Shown here piece after piece: positions 25,157 through 32,726 of a DNA stretch of 40,336 nt. Source of the stretch: Zoogloeaceae bacterium (lineage in GTDB: Bacteria; Pseudomonadota; Gammaproteobacteria; Burkholderiales; Rhodocyclaceae); contig JAIRZG010000034.1 of NCBI GenBank assembly GCA_031267345.1, forward strand, positions 1 through 40,336, read 5' to 3'. Made by a program: the position numbers and the translations under genes. The first letter of the stretch is position 1. Every line of letters starts with the position of its first letter. Below the pieces are notes generated by a model. That model had not been told where the DNA came from. It did not search any database and saw nothing but the letters and a program-made list of their open reading frames with translations.

Positions 25157-27118
25157 CTACCCTGCGTCTTTGATGGTAGTCATTCCCGCCGCGCGGCACA
25201 CACGCAGGGCGTTGCCGATGACCAGCAGGCTTGCGCCCATGTCCGCGAAGATCGCCATCCACAGGGTGGCGTGTCCGAGCAGGGCGGCGAGCAAAAAGGC
25301 GAGTTTGATGCCCAGCGCCAGCGCGATGTTTTGCCAGAGAATGACGTGGGCGCGGCGGGAAAGACGGAGGGTTTCGGGCAGGCGCGCGAGATCGTCGTTC
25401 ATCACCACGATGTCGGCGGCTTCCATGGCGATGTGTGTGCCCGCGCCCATGGCGAAACCGATGTCCGCCCTGACCAGCGCGGGCGCGTCGTTGATGCCGT
25501 CGCCCGCCATGCCGATCACGCCGAAACGGGTTTTCAGTTCGTCAATGGCGGCGAGCTTGTCTTCCGGCAGCAGGTTGCCATACGCTTCGCTTATGCCCGC
25601 CTGACACCCGATGGCGCGGGCAGTGGTCGCGTTGTCGCCGCTCAACAGGACGGGGGTGACGCCCAGACGCGTCAGTTCCGCCACCGCCGCCGCCGAGGAG
25701 GGTTTCAGCGTATCGGCGACAGCGCAAATCGCCAGAACCCGCGTCGCGTCGGTCAGCAGGGTAACGCTGCATCCGGCTTCTTCATGCGTTTTCAGACGCG
25801 CTTCCAGCGCTTCTGAACACTGTCCGCGTTCTTCTATCCAGCGGTGATTGGCGAGCGCGTAGCGCAGGTCGTCGACGCGGCCTTCTACGCCACGTCCGGG
25901 CAACGCCGAAAAATCCGCGACCCCCGTCGTCTCAATGGAAAATTCAGCGACAAGTCCCGCCGCGATGGCTTGGGAGACCGGATGATCGGAGCGGGCGGCG
26001 AGGCTTTGGGCGAGCCGCGCCAGTAGAGCGGGATCGCGATCGACATCAAGGGTGTCGAAGGCTGTCAGACGCGGCTTGCCCTGGGTGAGGGTTCCGGTTT
26101 TATCCAGCGCGATGGCCTTGATTTTGCGCGCGTTTTCCAGATAGACGCCGCCCTTGATCAGGATGCCGCGCCGCGCGGCGACGGTCAGGCCGCTGATGAT
26201 GGTGACGGGCGTGGAGAGAACCAGCGCGCAGGGACAGGCGATGACCAGCAACACCAGCGCCCGGTAAATCGCTTCCAGCGCGCTCCAGTCCATCCACCAC
26301 GGCGTCAGCGCGGCGACCAGCACTGCCAGCGCGAATACCGTCGGCGTATAGAAGGCGGCGAAGCGGTCGACGAAACGCTGCATGGGCGCGCGCGCCGACT
26401 GCGCCGTTTCGACCGTGCGAACGATACGCGCCAGTACGCTCTCCGTCGCCAAAGCCGTAACCCGCAGTTCCAGCGCGGCGTCCCGGTTGATGCTTCCAGC
26501 ATAAAGCGTATCCCCCAACGCTTTATCGACGGGCAGGCTCTCGCCAGTGATCGGGGATTGATCGACTGCGCTTTTGCCGACGCTGACCACGCCATCCAGC
26601 GGGATGCGCTCGCCGGGACGCACCCGCGCGAACGCGCCAACCGTCACCGTCCTGACCGCTACGCGCTTCCAGCTTCCATCTTCCTGCTGGACTTCGGCTT
26701 CTTCCGGCGCAAGGGCGATGAGCGCGGCCAGCGCGCTACGCGCCCTGGCCGCGGCGCGCGCTTCGATGGCTTCGGCAATGGCGAACAGCGCCATCACCAT
26801 CGCCGCTTCTGGCCATTCGCCAATCAGGAACGCGCCCGTCACGGCGACGGTCATCAAAGCGTTGATATTCAGGCGTCCCTTGCAGAGCGCGGCAAAGCCG
26901 TTGAGATAGACGGAAAATCCCGCCAGCACGATGGAAATCAGCGCCAGCGCCATCCCCACAGCACGGGCTACGCTGCTGTCGGGAAAAGCGAAATCCAGCG
27001 CCTCCGCCAGCAACGCCAGCAACAACGCGCTCCCCCAGCGTCCCCAGTGTTCGCCGCCCGTTGCGGCATCGGCATGGCAGGCGCAAGATGCAGGGGCAGG
27101 GTGTTCAGCGGTACACAT
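25157..27118 (-). CDS. cadA: P1B-type heavy-metal ATPase, Cd/Zn/Pb exporter (CadA/ZntA-like)
   Basis: 653 residues. A short Cys/His-rich N-terminus (MCTAEH, then SCACHAD) replaces the usual HMA domain. Membrane helices are at about 30-110. The actuator motif is TGES (191-194), the metal-site CPC (295-297), the phosphorylation motif DKTGT (339-343), the HP motif SDHPVS, and the hinge GDGINDAP. CPC with a divergent MerR regulator of CadR/PbrR type points to export of Cd, Zn or Pb. The ATG at 27118 was chosen because AAGGA precedes it; the upstream TTG lies in the leader. The promoter is MerR-type. Confidence 0.93.
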   Translation of the reverse strand: MCTAEHPAPASCACHADAATGGEHWGRWGSALLLALLAEALDFAFPDSSVARAVGMALALISIVLAGFSVYLNGFAALCKGRLNINALMTVAVTGAFLIGEWPEAAMVMALFAIAEAIEARAAARARSALAALIALAPEEAEVQQEDGSWKRVAVRTVTVGAFARVRPGERIPLDGVVSVGKSAVDQSPITGESLPVDKALGDTLYAGSINRDAALELRVTALATESVLARIVRTVETAQSARAPMQRFVDRFAAFYTPTVFALAVLVAALTPWWMDWSALEAIYRALVLLVIACPCALVLSTPVTIISGLTVAARRGILIKGGVYLENARKIKAIALDKTGTLTQGKPRLTAFDTLDVDRDPALLARLAQSLAARSDHPVSQAIAAGLVAEFSIETTGVADFSALPGRGVEGRVDDLRYALANHRWIEERGQCSEALEARLKTHEEAGCSVTLLTDATRVLAICAVADTLKPSSAAAVAELTRLGVTPVLLSGDNATTARAIGCQAGISEAYGNLLPEDKLAAIDELKTRFGVIGMAGDGINDAPALVRADIGFAMGAGTHIAMEAADIVVMNDDLARLPETLRLSRRAHVILWQNIALALGIKLAFLLAALLGHATLWMAIFADMGASLLVIGNALRVCRAAGMTTIKDAG

Positions 27119-27151
27119 GATGTTTTCCTTGTTCAAAATGAGCCTGACCGC

Positions 27152-27193
27152 ATTAAAGACCCTGTAGTGGTTACAGGGTCAAGCGGCTATAAT
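27152..27193. promoter_or_regulatory. MerR-type cadA promoter and operator, with cadR -10
   Basis: Minus strand for cadA: TTGACC (-35, 27182-27177), a 19-bp spacer, and TTTAAT (-10, 27157-27152). The over-long spacer is filled by the dyad GACCCTGTA-N5-TACAGGGTC (27158-27180), closely resembling known CadR/PbrR operators. Such promoters are untwisted by the metal-bound MerR protein. On the plus strand TATAAT at 27188-27193 probably serves cadR, so one operator would control both genes. Confidence 0.88.
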
Positions 27194-27227
27194 GAAGGCG
27201 GTAAAACAAGGATGATGGAGCGCGAGC

Positions 27228-27701
27228 ATGAAAATCGGCGAACTGGCCAGACGCGCGCAGACGCAGGTGGAAACCGTACGCTACTACGAGCGCGCGGGCC
27301 TGCTGCCGGAGACGACGCGCACGGAAAGCAATTATCGCGTCTATGGTGATAAACACGTCAGGCGGCTTTCTTTTATCCGGCATTGCCGGGGACTGGACAT
27401 GAGCCTAGACGAAATCCGGACATTGCTGCGCTTTGCGGACGCGCCCGACGAAAACTGCGCCGGGGTCGACGCATTGCTGGAAGCCCACATCGGGCATGTG
27501 ACCCGCCGCATCAAGACCCTGCAAAGTCTGAAACAGCAACTCCGGAACCTGCGGAAAACCTGCACGAGCGCCCAGAAAACCCGCCAATGCGGCATCCTGA
27601 ACGAACTCGCCGCCCGCGCCCGACAACCCTCCACCGCCTCTGCGGAACATGTCAGGGGAACGCATGGCATCCGCGACAACCCGAACGCCGCCAGCGGATG
27701 A
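27228..27701 (+). CDS. cadR: MerR-family heavy-metal regulator, CadR/PbrR type
   Basis: 157 residues. An N-terminal winged helix (MKIGELARRAQTQVETVRYY) is followed by a dimerisation coiled coil and a metal-binding end. Candidate metal ligands are C77 (ENCAG), C112 (KTCTS) and C121 (RQCGIL), matching the positions used by CadR and PbrR. The His-rich tail found in some CadR proteins is missing. It activates the divergent ATPase gene through the dyad between them. GGAG lies upstream of the ATG. Confidence 0.92.
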   Translation: MKIGELARRAQTQVETVRYYERAGLLPETTRTESNYRVYGDKHVRRLSFIRHCRGLDMSLDEIRTLLRFADAPDENCAGVDALLEAHIGHVTRRIKTLQSLKQQLRNLRKTCTSAQKTRQCGILNELAARARQPSTASAEHVRGTHGIRDNPNAASG

Positions 27702-27726
27702 GGCGTTATCCGCTTGTGATCTCCAG

Positions 27727-27798
27727 TCCCCCTGACAGGAATCGAACCTGTATCTAGCGCTTAGGAGGCGCTTGTTCTATCCATTGAACTACAGGGAG
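27727..27798 (-). tRNA. tRNA-Arg, anticodon CCU
   Basis: The minus strand folds as a full cloverleaf. The acceptor stem is CTCCCTG with CAGGGGG. The D stem is GTTC/GAAC. The anticodon stem is AGCGC/GCGCT with loop CTCCTAA, giving anticodon CCU (codon AGG). The T arm is ACAGG-TTCGATT-CCTGT. The discriminator is A and the 3' CCA is not encoded. A heptamer repeat (copy 5) begins 24 bp upstream of its 5' end. Confidence 0.93.
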
Positions 27799-27822
27799 CA
27801 AAGGACGCCAAGCCTACCACAA

Positions 27823-27852
27823 TCAGGGGACAGAAGACGGAGGACGGAAGAC
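27823..27852 (+). repeat. Heptamer-repeat element, copy 5
   Basis: A TCAGGGGAC head, then units AGAAGAC, GGAGGAC and GGAAGAC. It lies between the tRNA-Arg gene and crcB, in opposite orientation to copy 6 about 40 bp away. Confidence 0.8.
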
Positions 27853-27890
27853 CGCCAAAACGCGGCGGCGCAGCCGCCGGTGACTGAACT

Positions 27891-27916
27891 GCCCTTTGTC
27901 TTCCGTCCCCTGATCA
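27891..27916 (-). repeat. Heptamer-repeat element, copy 6
   Basis: Minus strand: TGATCAGGGGAC head, then GGAAGAC and AAAGGGC. The first TGA is the stop codon of crcB, so the element supplies or abuts the gene end. Between copies 5 and 6 lies a GC-rich core containing GGCGGC-GCA-GCCGCC (27862-27876), a small hairpin. Confidence 0.75.
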
Positions 27917-28297
27917 CCGGACACTGAGTAGGCCCAGCCAGGTCATGATGAGGGAGCCGAAAAGGTGGAGCGTGGTCAAGACGAAGGCCAGCGCGTATTG
28001 ACCGGCGTGCAGGCGTTCCACGGTTTCGGCGGAAAAGCTGGAAAAGGTGGTCAGGCCGCCGAGTACGCCGGTAATGACAAAGAGTTTGATGGCGGGCGCA
28101 ACCTCGACATGTAGATGAAAAAAGCCCAGCGCCACGCCCACGAGATAACCACCCAGGAGATTCGCCGCCAATGTGCCCAACGGGATGGCGGGCAGCAGGG
28201 GATTGAGGAACGCGCCCAACAGCCAGCGCACCCACGCGCCCAGCGCCGCGCCCGCGCCAACGCCGAAAAAGGCGGCAAGGCTAAGGCCGCGCGGCAT
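27914..28297 (-). CDS. crcB: Fluoride ion exporter CrcB (Fluc)
   Basis: 127 residues with four hydrophobic helices. Family landmarks are GAWVRWLLG near the start, the PLGTLAANLLGG segment with the conserved Asn, and GGLTTFSSFSAE, which forms the Na+ site and Phe box. CrcB dimers form a fluoride channel. The start at MPRGLSL has AGGAA upstream and lies 17 bp inside the end of the antiporter gene. I see no fluoride riboswitch in the region. Confidence 0.94.
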   Translation of the reverse strand: MPRGLSLAAFFGVGAGAALGAWVRWLLGAFLNPLLPAIPLGTLAANLLGGYLVGVALGFFHLHVEVAPAIKLFVITGVLGGLTTFSSFSAETVERLHAGQYALAFVLTTLHLFGSLIMTWLGLLSVR

Positions 28298-30032
28298 GAT
28301 CGGTTCCTGAAATACTGGGTGGGTTGTTGGTGATTTCCCGCTTTTTGAAGTCATCCAGCACGTGCCGGATCATGCCGCGCGCCAGTTCCTCATCGGCAAA
28401 AAACACCGCGCCAAAACTTTCCTGACGCATGAGATCGGATTCGTCTTCGCTGTGGGTTCTGATCACGATTTCGATGCCGGGATTCAGGGCGCGCGCGATT
28501 TCGGTCATGGCGCGCACGTCCATCGGCGTATGCGAGGCGATCACCAGCATGGCGGCGCGGGCGATGTGCGCTTGAATCAGCACCGCCGGTTCCGCCGCGT
28601 TGCCGCAGACTGCCACTAGTCCGCGTTTACGCAGGTCTTCGACGCGCTCACGGTTCTGTTCGACCACCACGTAGGGAATATCCTCGGCCTTCAGCGCGCG
28701 GGCGATGCGGGCGCCAACGCGACCAAAGCCGACCAGCACCACCTGGCCTTCCAGATATTTGCGCGCCGTGCTCATCGGCAATTGCGCGAACGGGTCTTCC
28801 CGTCGCGCCAGTTGTCGCGCCAGACTCGAACGTCTCAGCAACCAGCGTTGCAACGGCGCGATGGCGGCGAAAATAAAGGGATTCAGGGCAATGGAAATCA
28901 GCGCGCCCGCCAGAATCAGGCTCATGCCATCGGGCGGCAACAATTTCAGGCTCAATCCCAGGTTGGCGAGGATGAAGGAAAATTCGCCGATCTGCGCCAG
29001 ACTGGCGGCGACCACCAGCGCGGTGTTGAGCGGATAGCGAAAAGCCAGCACCAGCGCCAGCGCCGCGAACGCCTTGCCGAAGATGATGACGGCGACTACG
29101 CCCAGCAATTGCCAGGGCGCGGAAAACAGGATTTTTGGTTCAAAGAGCATCCCCACGGCGACAAAAAAGAGCACGGAAAAAGCGTCGCGCAGCGGCAGAG
29201 ATTCCTGCGCGGCGCGGTGGCTGTAGGGGGATTCGCGCATCACCATGCCCGCGAAAAACGCGCCCAGCGCAAAGGAGACATGGAACATCGCCGTCGCGCC
29301 GTAGGCAATGCCGATGGCGGTGGCGATGACCGCCAGCGTAAACAGTTCGCGCGATCCGGTGCGCGCCACATGCCGCAACAACCAAGGCACGACGCGCCTT
29401 CCGGCGACCATCATCAGGGCGATGAAGGCGGCGACTTCAAAAAAGACGCGCATCAGGGTCGTGGTGAGCGAGCTTTCCGTCGCCGCGCCGATCTCTGCTG
29501 ATCCGCCCGACACGCCCGCCAGCGGCGGCAACAGCACCAGCACCAGCACGGTCGCCAGGTCTTCCATGACCAGCCAGCCCACGGCGATGCGCCCGTTCAT
29601 GGTTTTCAGGACATTGTGCGCTTCCAGCGCTTTCAACAGCACCACGGTGCTGGCGCAGGACAGCGACAATCCCAGCACCAGCGCCTCGCCCCATGACCAA
29701 CCCCAGAATCGGGCCAGCACCGCGCCCAGCACCGTCGCCAGTCCCATTTGCGTCAGCGCGCCGGGGATGGCGATGCGGCGAACGCTCAACAGATCGCCCG
29801 GCGAAAAATGCAGCCCGACGCCAAACATCAGCAGCATCACGCCGATTTCCGACAATTGCGAGGCGATTTCCACATCCGCCACAAACCCCGGCGTTCCCGG
29901 CCCGATGATGATGCCCGCCACGAGATAGCCGACGATAGCGGAAAAATGCAGCCGCGTCGCCAGAAAACCCAGCGCCAGCGCAATGCCGAAACCGGCGGCG
30001 ATGGTGGTGATGAGGGGAAAGTTATGTCCCAT
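28281..30032 (-). CDS. ybaL: YbaL/KefB-type cation:proton antiporter with RCK domain
   Basis: 583 residues. The N-terminal CPA2 exchanger has about 12 helices (HNFPLITTIAAGFGIALALG, IIIGPGTPGFVAD, LLMFGVGLHFS). A C-terminal TrkA-N/RCK domain binds a nucleotide through the Rossmann motif GFGRVG. The pattern matches E. coli YbaL more closely than KefB or KefC. The ATG at 30032 was chosen over a TTG 18 bp earlier. It overlaps the glycosyltransferase stop by 11 bp and crcB by 17 bp, so the three genes form one transcript. Confidence 0.9.
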   Translation of the reverse strand: MGHNFPLITTIAAGFGIALALGFLATRLHFSAIVGYLVAGIIIGPGTPGFVADVEIASQLSEIGVMLLMFGVGLHFSPGDLLSVRRIAIPGALTQMGLATVLGAVLARFWGWSWGEALVLGLSLSCASTVVLLKALEAHNVLKTMNGRIAVGWLVMEDLATVLVLVLLPPLAGVSGGSAEIGAATESSLTTTLMRVFFEVAAFIALMMVAGRRVVPWLLRHVARTGSRELFTLAVIATAIGIAYGATAMFHVSFALGAFFAGMVMRESPYSHRAAQESLPLRDAFSVLFFVAVGMLFEPKILFSAPWQLLGVVAVIIFGKAFAALALVLAFRYPLNTALVVAASLAQIGEFSFILANLGLSLKLLPPDGMSLILAGALISIALNPFIFAAIAPLQRWLLRRSSLARQLARREDPFAQLPMSTARKYLEGQVVLVGFGRVGARIARALKAEDIPYVVVEQNRERVEDLRKRGLVAVCGNAAEPAVLIQAHIARAAMLVIASHTPMDVRAMTEIARALNPGIEIVIRTHSEDESDLMRQESFGAVFFADEELARGMIRHVLDDFKKREITNNPPSISGTDHAARP

Positions 30033-30858
30033 GTGATAAATCCGTGTCAACAGGTTTGCGTGAAGGTTGCTGGCTGTGCCGGTAAGCGGCGCGTTTCAGG
30101 ATGTCTTCTGTCCAGGTATTGACAACGGCATGATAATCCTGAAACAGCGTGGCTTTTCCCTTGGAACCGTCGTAGACCGGAATGTCCGGCAAATGCGCGG
30201 CGTATTTTCGCGCGAAGCGTTGGGCGGCGCGGGCGAATTGCGGCGCGCGGAAATTTCCAGTAGAAGCGTGAATCAGCGGCATGTCGCAGCAAACCCCCAA
30301 ACGGTATCCGGCCAGATGCGCGGCAAAACTGAAATCCAGATCATAAAGATGGAAGCCGTCAAAAGCATCGGCGTCAAACCCCGTCGCCCGCGCGGCGACG
30401 CGGGTCGTCATCAGGCAAAAGCCATCCAGTGCCTGGATGTTGCCCGCCACCGGCCAATCCGCGATACCGTATACGGTCAGCAGCAGGGCGCGTTCCTGGA
30501 CATGCGCGACCGCGCCGACAAGATGCGGCGGCCCCGCGCCAACCCAGCCAGGTCCCAGCAACAGGTCTGTGCCGCAGAACCCCAGCAGATCATGGTCTTG
30601 CAAACGCGCACTGGTTTTGGCGGCGAATCCGGTGTCGAGGATGAGCACGTCGTCGTGCGAGAAAATCAGGATATCGCCGCCCGCCCGCGCCATGCCCCGG
30701 TTATAGCCTTCCGCCAGCGAGGTCGCGTCGTGAATGCCGATGATTTCATGCGGGTATCCCGCCAGCAGACGTTCGTAATTCATGCTGGCCTGCGCGAACT
30801 TGAGCGCGTCCATGCTGCAAATGATGACGGAGAATCCGGACGGGGAAGACAGGGGCAT
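30022..30858 (-). CDS. Glycosyltransferase, GT2-like
   Basis: 278 residues. FSVIICSMD opens a GT-A nucleotide-sugar fold, with GYNRGMARAGGDILIFSHDD providing the Asp-Asp metal/nucleotide site. A later HLYDLDFSFAAHLAG region is typical of the Glyco_tranf_2_5 (STELLO-like) family. There is no membrane segment; the protein is probably cytoplasmic or peripheral. The sugar donor and acceptor are unknown. The neighbours (antiporter, crcB) give no pathway clue. The 5' end resembles a degenerate heptamer repeat (GGGGAAGACAGGGGC on the plus strand), which may be coincidence. Confidence 0.82.
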   Translation of the reverse strand: MPLSSPSGFSVIICSMDALKFAQASMNYERLLAGYPHEIIGIHDATSLAEGYNRGMARAGGDILIFSHDDVLILDTGFAAKTSARLQDHDLLGFCGTDLLLGPGWVGAGPPHLVGAVAHVQERALLLTVYGIADWPVAGNIQALDGFCLMTTRVAARATGFDADAFDGFHLYDLDFSFAAHLAGYRLGVCCDMPLIHASTGNFRAPQFARAAQRFARKYAAHLPDIPVYDGSKGKATLFQDYHAVVNTWTEDILKRAAYRHSQQPSRKPVDTDLSHGT

Positions 30859-30993
30859 GAGCGGTTTCCACTAAACAACCGAAAACGTTTTACCCGAACA
30901 TGTCGGTTTGCGCAATCAGGACAGCAGACAGGCGTGGCAGGAATACGGCAAAATGACGCCTTTCAATGACACGACCAGAATGCGGTTTTCACC

Positions 30994-31830
30994 ATGAGCA
31001 TGAACGCCTTTCATGCCCGACAACACAAGTCCAATCCCGCCGCCGCGCGGGAAAGTCCGCCTGCATCCGCGCCGGTCGCCAGTGGCGGAGTACGCGCGGA
31101 TGTGCTGCTGGCGACGCAACTCAACTGTTCGCGCGCCGAAGCGCAACATCTGATCAAATCGGGCAAGGCGCGCCATGCCGACAGCCTCATCCACAAACCA
31201 GCGCAGGAATTGCCGCAAAACAGTCGCCTGACCTTGACGGAAAACGCCCGTTGCGCCTTTGTTTCCCGTGGCGGCGACAAGCTCGCGGGCGCGCTGGCGC
31301 ATACCCGGATGTCGGTGGCGGGTTGCCGCTGTCTGGATGTGGGGCAATCCACCGGCGGCTTCACCGATTGCCTTCTGGCAGCGGGCGCGGCGCAGGTGGT
31401 GGGCGTGGATGTGGGGCGCCATCAACTGCACCCCAAACTCCTGACCGACCCGCGTGTGCGCGCCTTTACCGGAATAAACTGCCGGACGCTCACTGCCGCC
31501 GACCTGGCGGACGCTTTGCCGTCCAAGGGCTTCGAGCGCATCGTCGCCGATGTCAGTTTCATTTCGCTCACCCTGATTCTGCCGCGTCTGCCGCCGCTGC
31601 TCGCGGCGGACGGGCAAATGCTGTTGTTGGTCAAGCCCCAGTTCGAGGTCGGCCCCAAAGGGGTCGGCAAAGGCGGCATTGTGCGCGATGATCGCCTGTA
31701 CGCCGAAGTCGAAGCCAGACTGCGCCGTTGCTGCGCCGATCTCGGTCTTGACGTGCAACAATGGTTCGCCAGTTCCCTCACCGGCAGCGACGGCAATCAC
31801 GAATTTTTTATCTGGACAGGCAAGCCATGA
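30994..31830 (+). CDS. tlyA: TlyA-family rRNA 2'-O-methyltransferase
   Basis: 278 residues. A variable N-terminal tail of about 30 residues precedes an S4 RNA-binding domain (about 33-95, RADVLLATQLNCSRAEAQ). A FtsJ-like methyltransferase follows, with SRGGDKLAGAL, SAM motif LDVGQSTGGFTD, IVADVSFISL and LLVKPQFEVG. TlyA methylates cytidine 2'-OH in rRNA in mycobacteria; some relatives have been called hemolysins. There is no strong ribosome binding site, so the ATG at 31000 is an alternative start. It overlaps metF by ATGA. Confidence 0.9.
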   Translation: MSMNAFHARQHKSNPAAARESPPASAPVASGGVRADVLLATQLNCSRAEAQHLIKSGKARHADSLIHKPAQELPQNSRLTLTENARCAFVSRGGDKLAGALAHTRMSVAGCRCLDVGQSTGGFTDCLLAAGAAQVVGVDVGRHQLHPKLLTDPRVRAFTGINCRTLTAADLADALPSKGFERIVADVSFISLTLILPRLPPLLAADGQMLLLVKPQFEVGPKGVGKGGIVRDDRLYAEVEARLRRCCADLGLDVQQWFASSLTGSDGNHEFFIWTGKP

Positions 31831-32663
31831 ACCCTGATTTTTCCATCGAGTTTTTCCCCCCGCAAACGCCGGAAGGCGCAGAAAAGCTGAAAGCGGAACG
31901 CGCCCTGCTGGCAAGGCTCAACCCCGACTTTTTCTCCGTGACCTACGGCGCGGGCGGCTCAACCCGCGAACGCACCTTTAACGTAATTCGGGAAATCGCC
32001 GCCGAAGGCCATCTGGCCGTGCCGCACCTTTCCTGCATCGGCGCTTCCCGCGCGGACATCCGCGTCATGCTGGCCGACTTCAAGACCGCCAACATCCGCC
32101 GCCTCGTCGCCCTGCGCGGAGACCTTTCTTCCGGCATGGCGGACATGGGCGAACTGCGCCACGCCAATGAACTGGTCGAATTCATCCGCGCCGAAACCGG
32201 CGACTGGTTCCACATCGACGTCGCCGCCTACCCGGAATGGCATCCGCAAGCCAAAAGCCCCGTCGACGACCTGCAAAACTTCGCCCGCAAGGTCAAGTCA
32301 GGGGCCGACGGCGCCATCACCCAATATTTTTACAACGCCGACGCCTACTTTCGTTTTGTAGACGAAGCGCAAAAACTGGGCGTGACCATTCCCGTTGTCC
32401 CCGGCATCATGCCCATCAACAATTTTTCCCGTCTGGCGCGTTTTTCGGACGCCTGCGGCGCGGAAATTCCGCGCTGGCTCCGCAAGAAAATTGAAAGCTA
32501 CGGCGACGATACCGCTTCCATCCGCGCCTATGGCATCGAAGTCGTCAGCGAACTCTGCCGCCGCCTCCTGCAAAGCGGCGCGCCCGGCCTGCATTTTTAC
32601 AGCATGAACCAGTCCGCCCTGATCACGCAAATCCTTGCCCGCATAAGCGGCGATCGCGCCTGA
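31827..32663 (+). CDS. metF: 5,10-methylenetetrahydrofolate reductase
   Basis: A 278-residue FAD-dependent TIM barrel that reduces methylene-THF to methyl-THF for methionine synthesis. Family motifs are SIEFFPP with the catalytic Glu at the start, FFSVTYGAGGST, VPHLSC, LVALRGD, and ITQYFYNAD. The start overlaps the tlyA stop (ATGA), so the frame upstream is tlyA DNA. In many betaproteobacteria this pair follows ahcY in a SAM-recycling operon; ahcY is not next to it here. Confidence 0.97.
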   Translation: MNPDFSIEFFPPQTPEGAEKLKAERALLARLNPDFFSVTYGAGGSTRERTFNVIREIAAEGHLAVPHLSCIGASRADIRVMLADFKTANIRRLVALRGDLSSGMADMGELRHANELVEFIRAETGDWFHIDVAAYPEWHPQAKSPVDDLQNFARKVKSGADGAITQYFYNADAYFRFVDEAQKLGVTIPVVPGIMPINNFSRLARFSDACGAEIPRWLRKKIESYGDDTASIRAYGIEVVSELCRRLLQSGAPGLHFYSMNQSALITQILARISGDRA

Positions 32664-32726
32664 CCATTCAACGCAACGCCTTGCGCGCGCGAATGGCGTA
32701 GATACGGTTATCCACATTCCCCTTTT

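Noticed and set aside
8855-27916. Heptamer repeats as a CRISPR array
   Set aside because: Units are 7 bp and contiguous, copies are far apart, there are no regular spacers and no cas genes in the window.
30859-30993. Riboswitch upstream of tlyA-metF
   Set aside because: No SAM- or THF-riboswitch core could be recognised in the 135-bp gap.
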